Shown here: in pieces, positions 29,548-38,013 of the stretch
How positions within the stretch are numbered: the stretch's first letter is position 1
Layout: each line of letters begins with the position of its first letter
From: Streptomyces sp. CB02414
Lineage (GTDB): Bacteria > Actinomycetota > Actinomycetes > Streptomycetales > Streptomycetaceae
Reading direction: 5' to 3'
Length of the DNA stretch: 64,000 bases
Assembly: GCF_001905385.1 (NCBI RefSeq)
Contig: NZ_LIPF01000001.1
Location: 858,765 to 922,764, forward strand
Made by a program: the position numbers and the translations under genes
Notes under the pieces: generated by a model
The model's database searches: none
Told to the model about the DNA's origin: nothing
The model's input: the letters and a program-made list of their open reading frames with translations, nothing else

Positions 29548-30933
29548 ATGTCCAACAGCACCACCACCAAGGCGCCGACCGAGTCGCACGACGACGCCTC
29601 CCTCTCCCACGGCCTCAAGCAGCGCCACCTGTCGATGATCGCCCTCGGCGGGGTGATCGGCGCCGGGCTGTTCGTCGGCTCGGGCGCCGGTATCGCCGCC
29701 GCCGGGCCCTCGATCGTCGTCGCCTACACCCTCTCCGGCCTCCTCGTGATGCTGGTGATGCGGATGCTGGGCGAGATGTCGGCCGCGTACCCGTCGTCGG
29801 GTTCCTTCTCGGCGCACGCCGAGCGGGCGATCGGGCCCTGGGCCGGCTTCACCGCGGGCTGGGCGTTCTGGGTACTGCTGTGCACCGCCGTCGGCCTGGA
29901 GGGCATCGGCGCGGCGGCGATCGTCCACGGCTGGCTGCCGGGCACGCCCGAGTGGGTGTGGGTGGCGCTGTTCATGGTGGTGTTCTGCGGGACGAACCTG
30001 GCCGCCGTGAAGAACTTCGGCGAGTTCGAGTTCTGGTTCGCCGCGCTCAAGGTCGGCGCGATCACCCTGTTCTTGGTGCTGGGCGTCCTGGCGATCGCCG
30101 GTGTCCTGCCCGGCACCGACTCCCCCGGCACCTCCCACCTGAGCGACTTCCTGCCCAACGGCGGCAACGGCCTGATCATCGGCCTGCTCGCCTCGGTCTT
30201 CGCATACGGCGGCCTGGAGACGGTGACCATCGCGGCGGCCGAGTCGGAGAACCCGGTCAAGGGCGTGGCGAGCGCCGTACGGACGGCGATGTGGCGGATC
30301 GCGCTGTTCTACATCGGCTCCATGGCGGTCATCGTGACCCTGGTCCCCTGGGACTCCCCCGAGGTCGTCGAGAAGGGCCCGTACGTCGCCGCCCTCGACG
30401 AGCTGGGCATCCCCGGCGCCGGTGAACTGATGAACGTCGTCGTGCTGGTCGCGCTGCTGAGCGCGATGAACGCCAACATCTACGGCGCCTCCCGCATCGG
30501 CTACTCGCTGGTCGAACGCGGGCAGGGCCCGAAGGCGCTGGGCCGGGTGTCGGGCGGGGTACCGCGGGTCGCGGTGCTGGTCTCGTCCCTCTTCGGCTTC
30601 GGCTGCGTACTGCTCAGCTACTGGCGGCCGGACGATGTCTTCGCCTGGCTGCTGAACATGATCGGCGCGGTCATCCTGGTCGTCTGGATCTTCATCGCCG
30701 TCTCCCAGCTGCGGCTGCGGCGTCGTCTGGAGCGGGAGGCGCCCGAGAAGCTGGTGGTGCGCATGTGGGCGTACCCGTGGCTGACGTGGGTGGCGCTGGC
30801 GGCCATGGCGGCGGTGTTCGTGCTGATGGCCCGCGAGCCCGACACCCGGGTGCAGCTGTACTCGACGGGCGGCATGACGCTGGTCCTGGCGGCCACCGGC
30901 TACGCCTGGCAGCGGCGGCGGGCGCGCGGTTAG
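29548..30933 (+). CDS. Amino acid permease (APC superfamily), paralogue of the 27108 gene
   Basis: 461 residues, 12 predicted transmembrane helices. It shares the AAT-family signatures LKQRHLSMIALGGVIGAGLF, MRMLGEMSAAYPSSGSFSAHA and GEFEFWFAALKV with the first permease, and the ending EREAPEKLVVRMWAYPWLTW is nearly identical. The pair probably arose by duplication, with bioY between them. ATG at 29548 has a weak GGACGAG upstream. Confidence 0.92.
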   Translation: MSNSTTTKAPTESHDDASLSHGLKQRHLSMIALGGVIGAGLFVGSGAGIAAAGPSIVVAYTLSGLLVMLVMRMLGEMSAAYPSSGSFSAHAERAIGPWAGFTAGWAFWVLLCTAVGLEGIGAAAIVHGWLPGTPEWVWVALFMVVFCGTNLAAVKNFGEFEFWFAALKVGAITLFLVLGVLAIAGVLPGTDSPGTSHLSDFLPNGGNGLIIGLLASVFAYGGLETVTIAAAESENPVKGVASAVRTAMWRIALFYIGSMAVIVTLVPWDSPEVVEKGPYVAALDELGIPGAGELMNVVVLVALLSAMNANIYGASRIGYSLVERGQGPKALGRVSGGVPRVAVLVSSLFGFGCVLLSYWRPDDVFAWLLNMIGAVILVVWIFIAVSQLRLRRRLEREAPEKLVVRMWAYPWLTWVALAAMAAVFVLMAREPDTRVQLYSTGGMTLVLAATGYAWQRRRARG

Positions 30934-30981
30934 CCGCCGCGGGCCCGTCCGGGGCCGCGCCCGCACCGGCCGCCCGCGGCA

Positions 30982-31017
30982 CTCGGCCCCGCCGGGCCGG
31001 AGCCCGGCGGGGCCGAG
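30982..31017. terminator. Bidirectional terminator, permease / FG-GAP protein
   Basis: Perfect 16-bp stem CTCGGCCCCGCCGGGC (30982-30997) with 31002-31017 and loop CGGA, between convergent stops. Confidence 0.9.
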
Positions 31018-31048
31018 AAGGTATTCCCCGCGATGACGGCGTCAGCCG

Positions 31049-33256
31049 TTACGCCGCCGAGTACCCGAAGTAGTTGCCGTTGGCCGGGAGTCCGCCCTGG
31101 CCCGGCTGGTACGTGGTCGCGGGCCTGCTCGTACCGCCCGCCACGGCGTTCGGGAACGGCAGGACGTGCAGGGCTCCGGTGGCGGTGGGCCCGTAGGGCA
31201 TACCGGCGTAGAGGTTCCGCGGGGTGAAGTGGATGCTGGTGCCCAGCTTGTCGCCCTCACCCGGCGAACCGGGGATGCCGTCACCGTCGCCGGCCTCGAC
31301 CCACAGGTCGTTGGCGCCCGCCGCGCCCATCAGCGAGAAGGTGTGGATGGCACCGGCGTCGGCGACGCCCGCGAGATCCTCACCGGGGACGCCCACGGCG
31401 ACCTTCAGGGTGGCGGCGGAACCGACCTCCCGGGGCGCGGTGTTGACCGCGCTCAGGGCCGAACCCACGCCGTCACCGGCCTCGATCGTGCCGGAGCGGT
31501 CGTCGGTGCCCGTGCCCTGGTTGAGCGCGTGCATGTACTCCCAGGTGCCGTCGGCCTTGATGTGCACGAGCATCACGTTGCCCGCGCCGGCCCGCTGCGC
31601 GCCACCGGTCTCGGCGGGCAGGGCCTCGCCGGGCGAGCCGATCGCGAGGATCGAGTCGGTGGCCGTGGCCGCGCCGGACGGACGGTAGGCGACCAGCGCG
31701 AGGGCCTGGGCGAACTTGTCGCCGGCCTCGGCGCCGCCGCTGATCTTCTCGTTGTCCTGATCCATGCCCGTGACCACGGTGGGCCGGCCGTCGGCGTCCA
31801 GCTTGTGGCTGAGCACGGCCAGGTTGCCGGCGTTCGCGTCGCCGCCGATGGCGTCACCCGGAGCACCGATGGCGATGAAGTTGGCGTCGCCCGTGACGGA
31901 CGTGCCGAAGGCGTCGCCGGCCTCGGACGCGCCGGGGACGTTCGCGGTGTCCTGGTTGATGTCGATGTTGGTGTCGCCGTGCACGTAGTAGGCGGCACCC
32001 GCCTTGGCGAGCGAGCCGAGCGCCTCACCCGGCGTGCCGATCAGGATCCACGGCTTGCCCTCGGCGGTGGTGCCGGCGGCGAGGGAGACGCCCATCCGGT
32101 CGCCGCTCTCGGGCGTGGAGTTGCCTATGGCGCCGTTGCCGGAGCCCTGCTCGAAGTGGCGGGCGGCGGGGCCGCTGCCGAGGCCGTCCTTGCCGCCGAA
32201 CAGGATGTCGACGAAGCCGGCGTCGACCGCGCTGCCGACGTTCTCCTCGGAGGCGGTGACGACGAGGTCGGTGTAGCCGTCCTCGTTGTAGTCGACGGTC
32301 GCGAGGTGGCCGCCGAAGTGGTCGCCGGCCTCGGCGCCGCCGGGCACCCAGTCGAGGTCCTGGGTGATCTCGGCGATGCCCTTGCCGCCGCCGTGGACGA
32401 CCCGGACGAGGCCCGCGGTGGTGTCGCCGCCGACCGTGGCCATCGGGTCGCCGATGGCGATGTCCTCGACGGCGTCGCCGTTGAAGTCGACGATGCGGGT
32501 GGCGCCGGCCTTCTCTTCGATCCAGGAGGCGAGGTCGTCGACGCGCGCGATGACGCCCGCGGTGGAGGTCTGGGTCTCGGCGGTGCCGAGGCAGCCGCCC
32601 TGGAAGGACTGGCTGTTGAGGCCGACGAGCTTGCCGCCCGAGACGACCGGGCCACCGGTGTCGCCCATGCAGGCGGCCGCGCCGTCCTTGCCGGTGACGC
32701 CCGCGGAGGTGGCGGCGGTGGAGTCGACGGTGTAGGTGCCGGTGTGCAGCTTCAGCGGTACCCACTCGGTCTTCGTACGGCCGTATCCGGCGAAGGTCAG
32801 CTCCGCACCGGTGGCGGGCGCGGTGGTGGCGAGCTGGGCCGGGGTCACGTTGGTGACGGGCCGGTTGAGGCGGGCCAGGACCACGTCGCGGTCCGTGCGC
32901 GGCACGATCTCGACGACGCGGCGCTCGGCGCCCTGCGTGCCGGAGAGGTCGGAGCGGCCGATGACGGCGGTGGTCGCCCTGGCGGGGACGCCGGCCGGGA
33001 CGGCGAGCGAGGCGGCCGGGTTCTCGGCGAAGCAGCTGGCCGCGGTGAGCAGCCATTCGGCGTCGACGAGGACGGCGGAGCAGCCGCGGTCGTGGGCGCC
33101 GACGGTGATCTGCGCGGTGTAGGCGTGGGTGGTGTCCGAGTCGGCGACCGGCGTGCCGCCGGTGACGGCGACGGCGGGTGCCGCGGTCAGCGCGAGCGAC
33201 CCGGCGGCCAGGACCGCGCCGAGCGCGGCCAGACGAGGACGTCTTATGGAAGACAT
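31049..33256 (-). CDS. Secreted trypsin-fold pseudo-protease with FG-GAP beta-propeller (SDT triad)
   Basis: 735 residues. Sec signal peptide (LAALGAVLAAGSLALTAAPAVA), then an S1-type domain (about 31-250), then six or seven FG-GAP repeats with calcium-loop motifs (DFNGDAVEDIAIGD; DYNEDGYTDLVV), as in integrin-alpha propellers. The S1 catalytic residues are changed. The His of TAAHC is Ser74 (LTAASCF), the Asp is kept (Asp124 in TDRDVVLARL), and the nucleophile Ser of GDSGGP is Thr200 (CMGDTGGPVV). The cysteines around these sites remain. It is therefore unlikely to be a normal protease; adhesion, binding or inhibitor roles are possible. It follows the 167-aa secreted protein gene by 34 bp, probably as one operon. 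A paralogue with the same substitutions is at 57563. Confidence 0.9.
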   Translation of the reverse strand: MSSIRRPRLAALGAVLAAGSLALTAAPAVAVTGGTPVADSDTTHAYTAQITVGAHDRGCSAVLVDAEWLLTAASCFAENPAASLAVPAGVPARATTAVIGRSDLSGTQGAERRVVEIVPRTDRDVVLARLNRPVTNVTPAQLATTAPATGAELTFAGYGRTKTEWVPLKLHTGTYTVDSTAATSAGVTGKDGAAACMGDTGGPVVSGGKLVGLNSQSFQGGCLGTAETQTSTAGVIARVDDLASWIEEKAGATRIVDFNGDAVEDIAIGDPMATVGGDTTAGLVRVVHGGGKGIAEITQDLDWVPGGAEAGDHFGGHLATVDYNEDGYTDLVVTASEENVGSAVDAGFVDILFGGKDGLGSGPAARHFEQGSGNGAIGNSTPESGDRMGVSLAAGTTAEGKPWILIGTPGEALGSLAKAGAAYYVHGDTNIDINQDTANVPGASEAGDAFGTSVTGDANFIAIGAPGDAIGGDANAGNLAVLSHKLDADGRPTVVTGMDQDNEKISGGAEAGDKFAQALALVAYRPSGAATATDSILAIGSPGEALPAETGGAQRAGAGNVMLVHIKADGTWEYMHALNQGTGTDDRSGTIEAGDGVGSALSAVNTAPREVGSAATLKVAVGVPGEDLAGVADAGAIHTFSLMGAAGANDLWVEAGDGDGIPGSPGEGDKLGTSIHFTPRNLYAGMPYGPTATGALHVLPFPNAVAGGTSRPATTYQPGQGGLPANGNYFGYSAA

Positions 33257-33290
33257 ACGAGTGGTTTCCCCAATCACAGAGTGATGTCGG

Positions 33291-33794
33291 TCAGTTGGTG
33301 ACGCGGATCTCGACCAGGACGTGGTCCCGGCCGTCGACGGACTCGCCGACGCCCGCCCACGTGTCCGCCGGGATGTCGTACTCGACCTGGTCGCCCTCGG
33401 CGGTCATCTCCAGGTGGGTGTTGGCGGAGTCGTCCGTCTTCACCCCGTGCACCGCGGGGAGTTCGAGGGTCAGCCAGCCCTCGTCGGCGGTGACCTTGAA
33501 GCAGACATCGTCGTGGTCGCGCGCGAGGAACTGCAGGAGGTCGCCCCCGGCGGCGCAGTCGGCGAGCACGATGTGGCCGTCGCCGCGCTTGAGGACGATG
33601 TCCTGCTCGGCCAGGATCTTGTCGGCGTTCGGGTAGTTGTAGTCCTCGACGGCGTAGCCGGGCGCGGCCTCGGCGACGGTCTCGGTGGCGGGCCCGGCGG
33701 CACCCGCGCCGCCCTGGGCGAGCACGGCCCAGGTGAGGGCGCCGGCGGTGGCCGCGGCGCCCAGAATGCGCACGAGCGTATTGCGTGACTTCAT
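33291..33794 (-). CDS. Secreted protein of unknown function, 167 aa
   Basis: Not recognised. The N-terminus MKSRNTLVRILGAAATAGALTWAVLAQGGAGAAG is a Sec-type signal. The mature ~135 residues are acidic and mostly beta-like (GHIVLADCAAGGDLLQFLARDHDDVCFKV; EGDQVEYDIPADTWAG) with two cysteines that could pair. It is the first gene of an apparent two-gene operon with the FG-GAP pseudo-protease and is preceded by the shared leader at 33828-33954. A chaperone or partner role for the pseudo-protease is a guess based only on this arrangement. Confidence 0.85.
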   Translation of the reverse strand: MKSRNTLVRILGAAATAGALTWAVLAQGGAGAAGPATETVAEAAPGYAVEDYNYPNADKILAEQDIVLKRGDGHIVLADCAAGGDLLQFLARDHDDVCFKVTADEGWLTLELPAVHGVKTDDSANTHLEMTAEGDQVEYDIPADTWAGVGESVDGRDHVLVEIRVTN

Positions 33795-33827
33795 CACAGT
33801 CCTAGAAACTCGACAGCTTTCCGGGGT

Positions 33828-33954
33828 CAAGCCCCTTATCGAAGCGGGCACTTGGCGAATACGTCCAATTCCTAAAACGGACAGAAATCGGGCAACCGGC
33901 GAGTTCGGGCCGTGATCCGTGTCACCCCGGAAAGGGTTGTAGTGATCTTGACAA
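33828..33954 (-). promoter_or_regulatory. Shared leader, copy 1 (upstream of the 167-aa secreted protein)
   Basis: In gene direction: TTGTCAAGATCACTACAACC, then a Crp-like site GTGACACGGATCAC (33912-33925), then GCCCGATTTCTGTCCG, ATTGGACGTATTCGCCAAG and CTTCGATAAGGGGCTTG. The same blocks, in order, occur at 38014-38143 and 57366-57493, and the distance from TACAACC to CTTCGATA is 90, 91 and 88 nt in the three copies. Confidence 0.75.
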
Positions 33955-34005
33955 CGACTTCGTAACGGCTCGCTGTGCAAGCGGCCGAGAGGCGTCCGGA
34001 AAAGC

Positions 34006-34040
34006 GGTGAGGTCGCGGAGAAGAACTCCGCGACCTCACC
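34006..34040 (-). terminator. Terminator after the lipoprotein gene
   Basis: Perfect 15-bp stem GGTGAGGTCGCGGAG / CTCCGCGACCTCACC with loop AAGAA, 20 bp past the lipoprotein stop. Confidence 0.9.
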
Positions 34041-34060
34041 ACCCTGCGCCGTCAGGCCAG

Positions 34061-34447
34061 TCAGCTCGTCTTGTCGAGCTTCTGGGTGATCGGGCCGTCC
34101 GGATCGAAGTGGAAGTACAGCGTGTCCTGATCGTCCACGTAGAGCTGGATCCCGCCGGTCTTGCCGAGCCCGCCGTCCTCGATCAGCAAGTACACGAAAT
34201 CGCTGTTGCTGGCCGGGTCCTCATACTCCCAGCTGCCGTGGAAATCGACCGGATCCGTGCCCTCGCGCAACGTCACACCGGTGGCCGAGAACGTGCCCTC
34301 CACCGACAGCTCGATCTGCCCGCCGTCGTCGCCGCGGTACACACCCGGCAGCTTCTCCGGGTCGACCGCCGCCGAGCACCCCGAGACGAGCACCGCCGAA
34401 GCGGCGAGCACGGCGAAGAGCCACCGCCCGCGCGATCCCTCGCGCAT
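34061..34447 (-). CDS. Small lipoprotein coupled to the ALF-repeat protein
   Basis: 128 residues with a lipoprotein signal: Arg-rich start, hydrophobic core LFAVLAASAVL and lipobox LVSGC with Cys24. The mature part is an acidic beta-rich domain (GVYRGDDGGQIELSVEGTFSATGV; DFHGSWEYEDPASNSDFVYLLIEDGG; LYFHFDPDG), in the style of small lipocalin-like lipoproteins. The stop of the upstream ALF-repeat gene overlaps its start (GTGATG, with TGA inside), so translation is almost certainly coupled. A membrane-anchored partner or immunity protein for the ALF protein fits, but is inference. Confidence 0.85.
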   Translation of the reverse strand: MREGSRGRWLFAVLAASAVLVSGCSAAVDPEKLPGVYRGDDGGQIELSVEGTFSATGVTLREGTDPVDFHGSWEYEDPASNSDFVYLLIEDGGLGKTGGIQLYVDDQDTLYFHFDPDGPITQKLDKTS

Positions 34448-37400
34448 CACGGGCCCAGCGTGACGTTGAACTCGATCACCTGGGTCTTGGGCGACATCGG
34501 CCCCTCGTCACCGACGACCTTGTCGACGAACGCGCCCACGGTGTCGCTCCACCAGTCCGTGTACCCGATGACCGGCGGGTGCGTCGCCGACTCGATGTCC
34601 GACTCGTTGTACGCGGTGTAGCGCCAGGTGACCGACCCGTCCGGGTTCTCCCGGATGGGGGTCATGCGGACGTTGTGCGAGCCCATGAACGTGTACGCGA
34701 GGTTGCCGGTGAGCCCGGCCGTGGTGAGCGTCCCGTAGTCACTGATGTACTTGCCGGCGCCGCCGAAGCCGGCGAGCCGGTAGTCGTCCTCGTAGGTTCG
34801 GCCCAGCTCGTACTTCCCGGTGCGCTGCATGTTGAGGAAGTTTTCGAGGACTGCCTGCGTGTGCTCGTGCTCACGGTAGATGCGGGTGAACTCGTCGTCG
34901 GGGCCGAAACACTGCGAACTGGGGCCGGTACCGGTCAGCCAGCTCCACCCCAGTTCCCACGGGTTGTTGTTGTTCCTGTGCTCGATCGGATCGCCGAAGG
35001 GCGTGAGGCAGCTCTCGGCGCCGTCGGGCAGGCCGGTCTTGCCGTCGATCGGCACCTTGGAGTTGTCGATCGCGTTCTGAATCGCCTCCCGGACCGCGGC
35101 CTCGGCGACCTCGACCCACGCCGCGGTCGCGGCAACGGCCGCCTCGGCGTGCGACTTGCCTGCCGCGAGCTCTGCCTGCCGGGCCTTCGACGCGGAGGCC
35201 TGCGCGTCAGCGGCATAGGCCGCGGCAGTCGAGGCGGAGCGCACGGCCCGGTTGGCCGCGTCCCGCGCCACACTGCTCGCCTTGCGGGCCGCCGCGGCGG
35301 CGTTCTGCGCGGTCTGCGCGGATTTGGCGGCGGCGGCCGCGGAGGCTTCGGCGGCCGCCGCGTTCCGGCGGGCCTCCTCCGCGGAGGCCTTGGCGTCGGC
35401 CGCCCAGCCCTCGGCCTTGCTGGCCCACTCGGTGGCCTCCTCGGCGGCCTGCCGGGCGACGGCCGCGGCCTCGGAGGCGCGTGCCGCGTCCTCGAGCGCG
35501 TCCTCGGCGATCTTGGCGGCCCGTGCGATCGCCGCCCGGATCGCGCTGATGTGCGTGGCGTGATCGTGGTCGATGCGCGCGAACTCGTGCTGCGTCGTAC
35601 CGATGAACTGGCGCAGCATGTGCGTGTCGCCTTCGAGCGCGACCTTCGCCGCGGCCTGTACGTACGGGCCGCCGCTCGCCAGGAGCGTGGTGGCCGCCAC
35701 CCTGTCGTCCTCGCGGACGGCCGCGGCGCGCTCCACGTGCAGGAAGGTGTGCAGCGCCTCGGCAGAGCCGTCCGTAAGGGCGGCCTCGGCGGCACGCCGT
35801 ACGGCGGTACCGGTGGAGGAGTCCGCGAGGAGCGTGGTGATCTCGACCTCGTTGTCGTCCCTGGCCGCCTCGACCGCGCCCTTCTCCAGGAAAGTCCTGA
35901 TGGTCGCGGCGTCCTCGGTCCCCAGCGCCGCCGCGGCGGCCTCGGCCACGTTCTGCGTGGAGATCGCGGCGATGGCCGCGGCGTTCTCCGCGTTGTCCTG
36001 CTCCAGCGCGATGACCCGGTCGGCCTCGATCCAGCGCAGTACGTCCTCGTCGACGCCGGCCAGCGCGTACGCGGCGGCCTCCCGGGTCCAGGTACCCGAC
36101 CCGTCGAGCAGCCGGACGGCGGCCTGCCGTCCCTTGCTCACGGCCTCTCCGGTCCGGCCGTCCTTGAGCGCCGCCTCCATCGCGGTGATCAGCGCGACGA
36201 GTTCCTCGGACAGCCGCGCCTCCTGCGTACGCTCCCGGTTGGCGCGCTCCAGGCGGTCGGTCTCCTCGCTCCGCAGCTGCTTGGCGACCTCGATCGCTTC
36301 CGCGGTCTCCTCGTTCAGCCGCGCGATCTCGGCGTCACGGGCTTCCTGCTCGACCTCCCTCGCCTCGGTGACGGCGTCGTACGCCTTGTTCGCCGCTTCG
36401 ACAGCGGCGTTCGCGGCGATGGTGGAGCGGTTGGCGTAGTCCACGGCCTTGCCGGCGTTCCGGGCCGCCTCCTCGGCGGCGGCGGCCGCCTTCTCCGCGT
36501 GGTCGGCCGCGCTGTCGGCGGCGGCGGACGCGGTACGGGCGGCGGCGGCAGACCTGCGGGACAGCGCCGAGGCGCGGCTCGCGGCCGCCGTGGCCCGGCC
36601 GGCGGCGGCCTCGGCGATGGAGGCCTGGCGCTGCGCCTCGGCGGACTCGGCCCGCGCGGCACCGGAGGCCACGGCGGCGTCGGCGGAAGCGCGGGCTGCG
36701 GCGGCCGAGTTGACCGCGGCACCCGCGGCGGCGTCGCCCGCGGCCCTGGCCGCGTCGGAGGCGAAAGCCGCGAGCTTGGCCTTCGCGGCCACGGTGCGCA
36801 CCCAGCCGACCATGGCCCGCGCGGCCTGCGCCGCCTGGTTGGCGGCCTCCGCCATGTTCGCGTTCTTGGAGGCGCTGATCGCGGCACGGTAGGCACGCGA
36901 CGCGGCGCGCCCCGCCGCCGCGGCGGCGGCCGCGGCCGCGTTCGCCGCGGCCACCGAACGCCGGGCGGCGGCCTGCGCCGTACGCGAGGCGGACACCGCG
37001 GTGCTCGCGGCCGCCGCGGCGCCCTGGGCCGCGCGCGCGGCCTTGTTCGCCGCCCGGGCGGAACGCTGCACGTCCTGTTCGGCCGCCTGCGCCTCGGCCT
37101 TCGCCTCCAGCGCGGCCGCCTTGGCCTTGGCGGCGGCCTGGACCGCCTGCTCGGAGAGCTCGACCGCCTCGTCGGTCTTGCGCTCGGCGCGCCGTCCCTC
37201 CGACTCCACGATCTTGACCAGCTGCTGGATCTCCGCCGACTCCTCGTCCCGCGCCCGGGCGATGTACTGCCCCGTCGTCAGGAACCACTGGATGGCCCGC
37301 GGCGATCCGTCGTCGAGCGCCCGCTCCGCGTACTCCCGCACCTGCGGCGAGGCGGTCACGAGGATGGAGGTCACCTGGACGCGCTGGTCCTCGTCGTGCG

Positions 37401-37962
37401 CGTCGTACTGCCCGCTGCTGAGGAAGTCCCGCAGCGCGAAGTCCGTACCGGCTTCGAGCGCCTCGGCGGCATCGCGCTTGACGGCCCTGCCGCCGTGCGC
37501 GTTGACCGTGGTCACGGCCACCTGGAGGTCCTCGGACACGGCCGTCGCGAAGCCGCCCTCCAGATAGGCCGCGGCCGCCGCGTCCCCGCCGGACAGCGCC
37601 TGCCCGATCCCGGCACGCGTGGCCTTGCCCGCAGTGACCAGGGCCTTGGAGAGCGTGAACCGGTTGTCCTCGGCCGTGGCCGCCGGCAGCCTGTCGGCGA
37701 GGAACGTGGTCACGGCGTCCGCGTTGCCCACGAGCGCCGCCGCCGCGGCCGTGCGCACCGCGCGGCCGCCGGTCTTGTACGCGTGCACCACCTTGCCGCG
37801 GTCGGTGTCGGGCAGCCGTGTACCGCCGTCGGCCGCCGCCGTGCCCGCCGCGTACGCGGGCCGGGACCCGAACACTCCCAGAGGGAGTGCGGTACCTGCC
37901 GCGATCCCCCCGAAAATAGCCAGTGACTGGCGTCTGCTGAATATCTGCCGTGATGGTGACAT
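34447..37962 (-). CDS. Tat-exported ALF-repeat protein, 1171 aa
   Basis: The start MSPSRQIFSRRQSLAIFGGI carries a twin-arginine signal (SRRQSLA) with an AYA-type cleavage site near residue 38. The mature protein has, in order: ALF-type repeats (about 45-265; ALEAGTDFALRDFLSSG, RALDDGSPRAIQWFLTTG), a long Ala-rich coiled coil (about 265-600), a second set of ALF repeats (about 620-830; ALTDGSAEALHTFLHV), a second Ala-rich coil, and a ~215-residue globular C-terminus with two Cys (ESCLTPFG; SSQCFGPDD) and FMGSHNVRMTPIRENPDG. ALF repeats (PF03752) are short actinobacterial repeats of unknown function. ATG at 37962 has AAGGGAG upstream. The lipoprotein gene overlaps its stop. The architecture resembles a long stalk with a tip domain. 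Confidence 0.9.
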   Translation of the reverse strand: MSPSRQIFSRRQSLAIFGGIAAGTALPLGVFGSRPAYAAGTAAADGGTRLPDTDRGKVVHAYKTGGRAVRTAAAAALVGNADAVTTFLADRLPAATAEDNRFTLSKALVTAGKATRAGIGQALSGGDAAAAAYLEGGFATAVSEDLQVAVTTVNAHGGRAVKRDAAEALEAGTDFALRDFLSSGQYDAHDEDQRVQVTSILVTASPQVREYAERALDDGSPRAIQWFLTTGQYIARARDEESAEIQQLVKIVESEGRRAERKTDEAVELSEQAVQAAAKAKAAALEAKAEAQAAEQDVQRSARAANKAARAAQGAAAAASTAVSASRTAQAAARRSVAAANAAAAAAAAAGRAASRAYRAAISASKNANMAEAANQAAQAARAMVGWVRTVAAKAKLAAFASDAARAAGDAAAGAAVNSAAAARASADAAVASGAARAESAEAQRQASIAEAAAGRATAAASRASALSRRSAAAARTASAAADSAADHAEKAAAAAEEAARNAGKAVDYANRSTIAANAAVEAANKAYDAVTEAREVEQEARDAEIARLNEETAEAIEVAKQLRSEETDRLERANRERTQEARLSEELVALITAMEAALKDGRTGEAVSKGRQAAVRLLDGSGTWTREAAAYALAGVDEDVLRWIEADRVIALEQDNAENAAAIAAISTQNVAEAAAAALGTEDAATIRTFLEKGAVEAARDDNEVEITTLLADSSTGTAVRRAAEAALTDGSAEALHTFLHVERAAAVREDDRVAATTLLASGGPYVQAAAKVALEGDTHMLRQFIGTTQHEFARIDHDHATHISAIRAAIARAAKIAEDALEDAARASEAAAVARQAAEEATEWASKAEGWAADAKASAEEARRNAAAAEASAAAAAKSAQTAQNAAAAARKASSVARDAANRAVRSASTAAAYAADAQASASKARQAELAAGKSHAEAAVAATAAWVEVAEAAVREAIQNAIDNSKVPIDGKTGLPDGAESCLTPFGDPIEHRNNNNPWELGWSWLTGTGPSSQCFGPDDEFTRIYREHEHTQAVLENFLNMQRTGKYELGRTYEDDYRLAGFGGAGKYISDYGTLTTAGLTGNLAYTFMGSHNVRMTPIRENPDGSVTWRYTAYNESDIESATHPPVIGYTDWWSDTVGAFVDKVVGDEGPMSPKTQVIEFNVTLGP

Positions 37963-38013
37963 CACGACTCCCTTCTCGTTTACGAGGGGAAATCTCGCCG
38001 CCCCCCTGCGGTA

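Noticed and set aside
33828..33954. Classical sigma-factor promoter (ECF AAC/CGTC or WhiG GCCGATAA) in the shared leader
   Set aside because: TACAACC could be an ECF -35 and CTTCGATAA resembles a WhiG -10, but the matching partner element at proper spacing is not conserved in all three copies.
34447..35100. Naming the ALF protein C-terminus as a specific toxin domain
   Set aside because: No catalytic motif of a known nuclease, deaminase or pore-former could be identified; only the genetic arrangement is suggestive.
34579..37926. 1115-codon frame on the plus strand
   Set aside because: Antisense to the ALF-repeat gene, whose Ala-rich codons create long open complementary frames.
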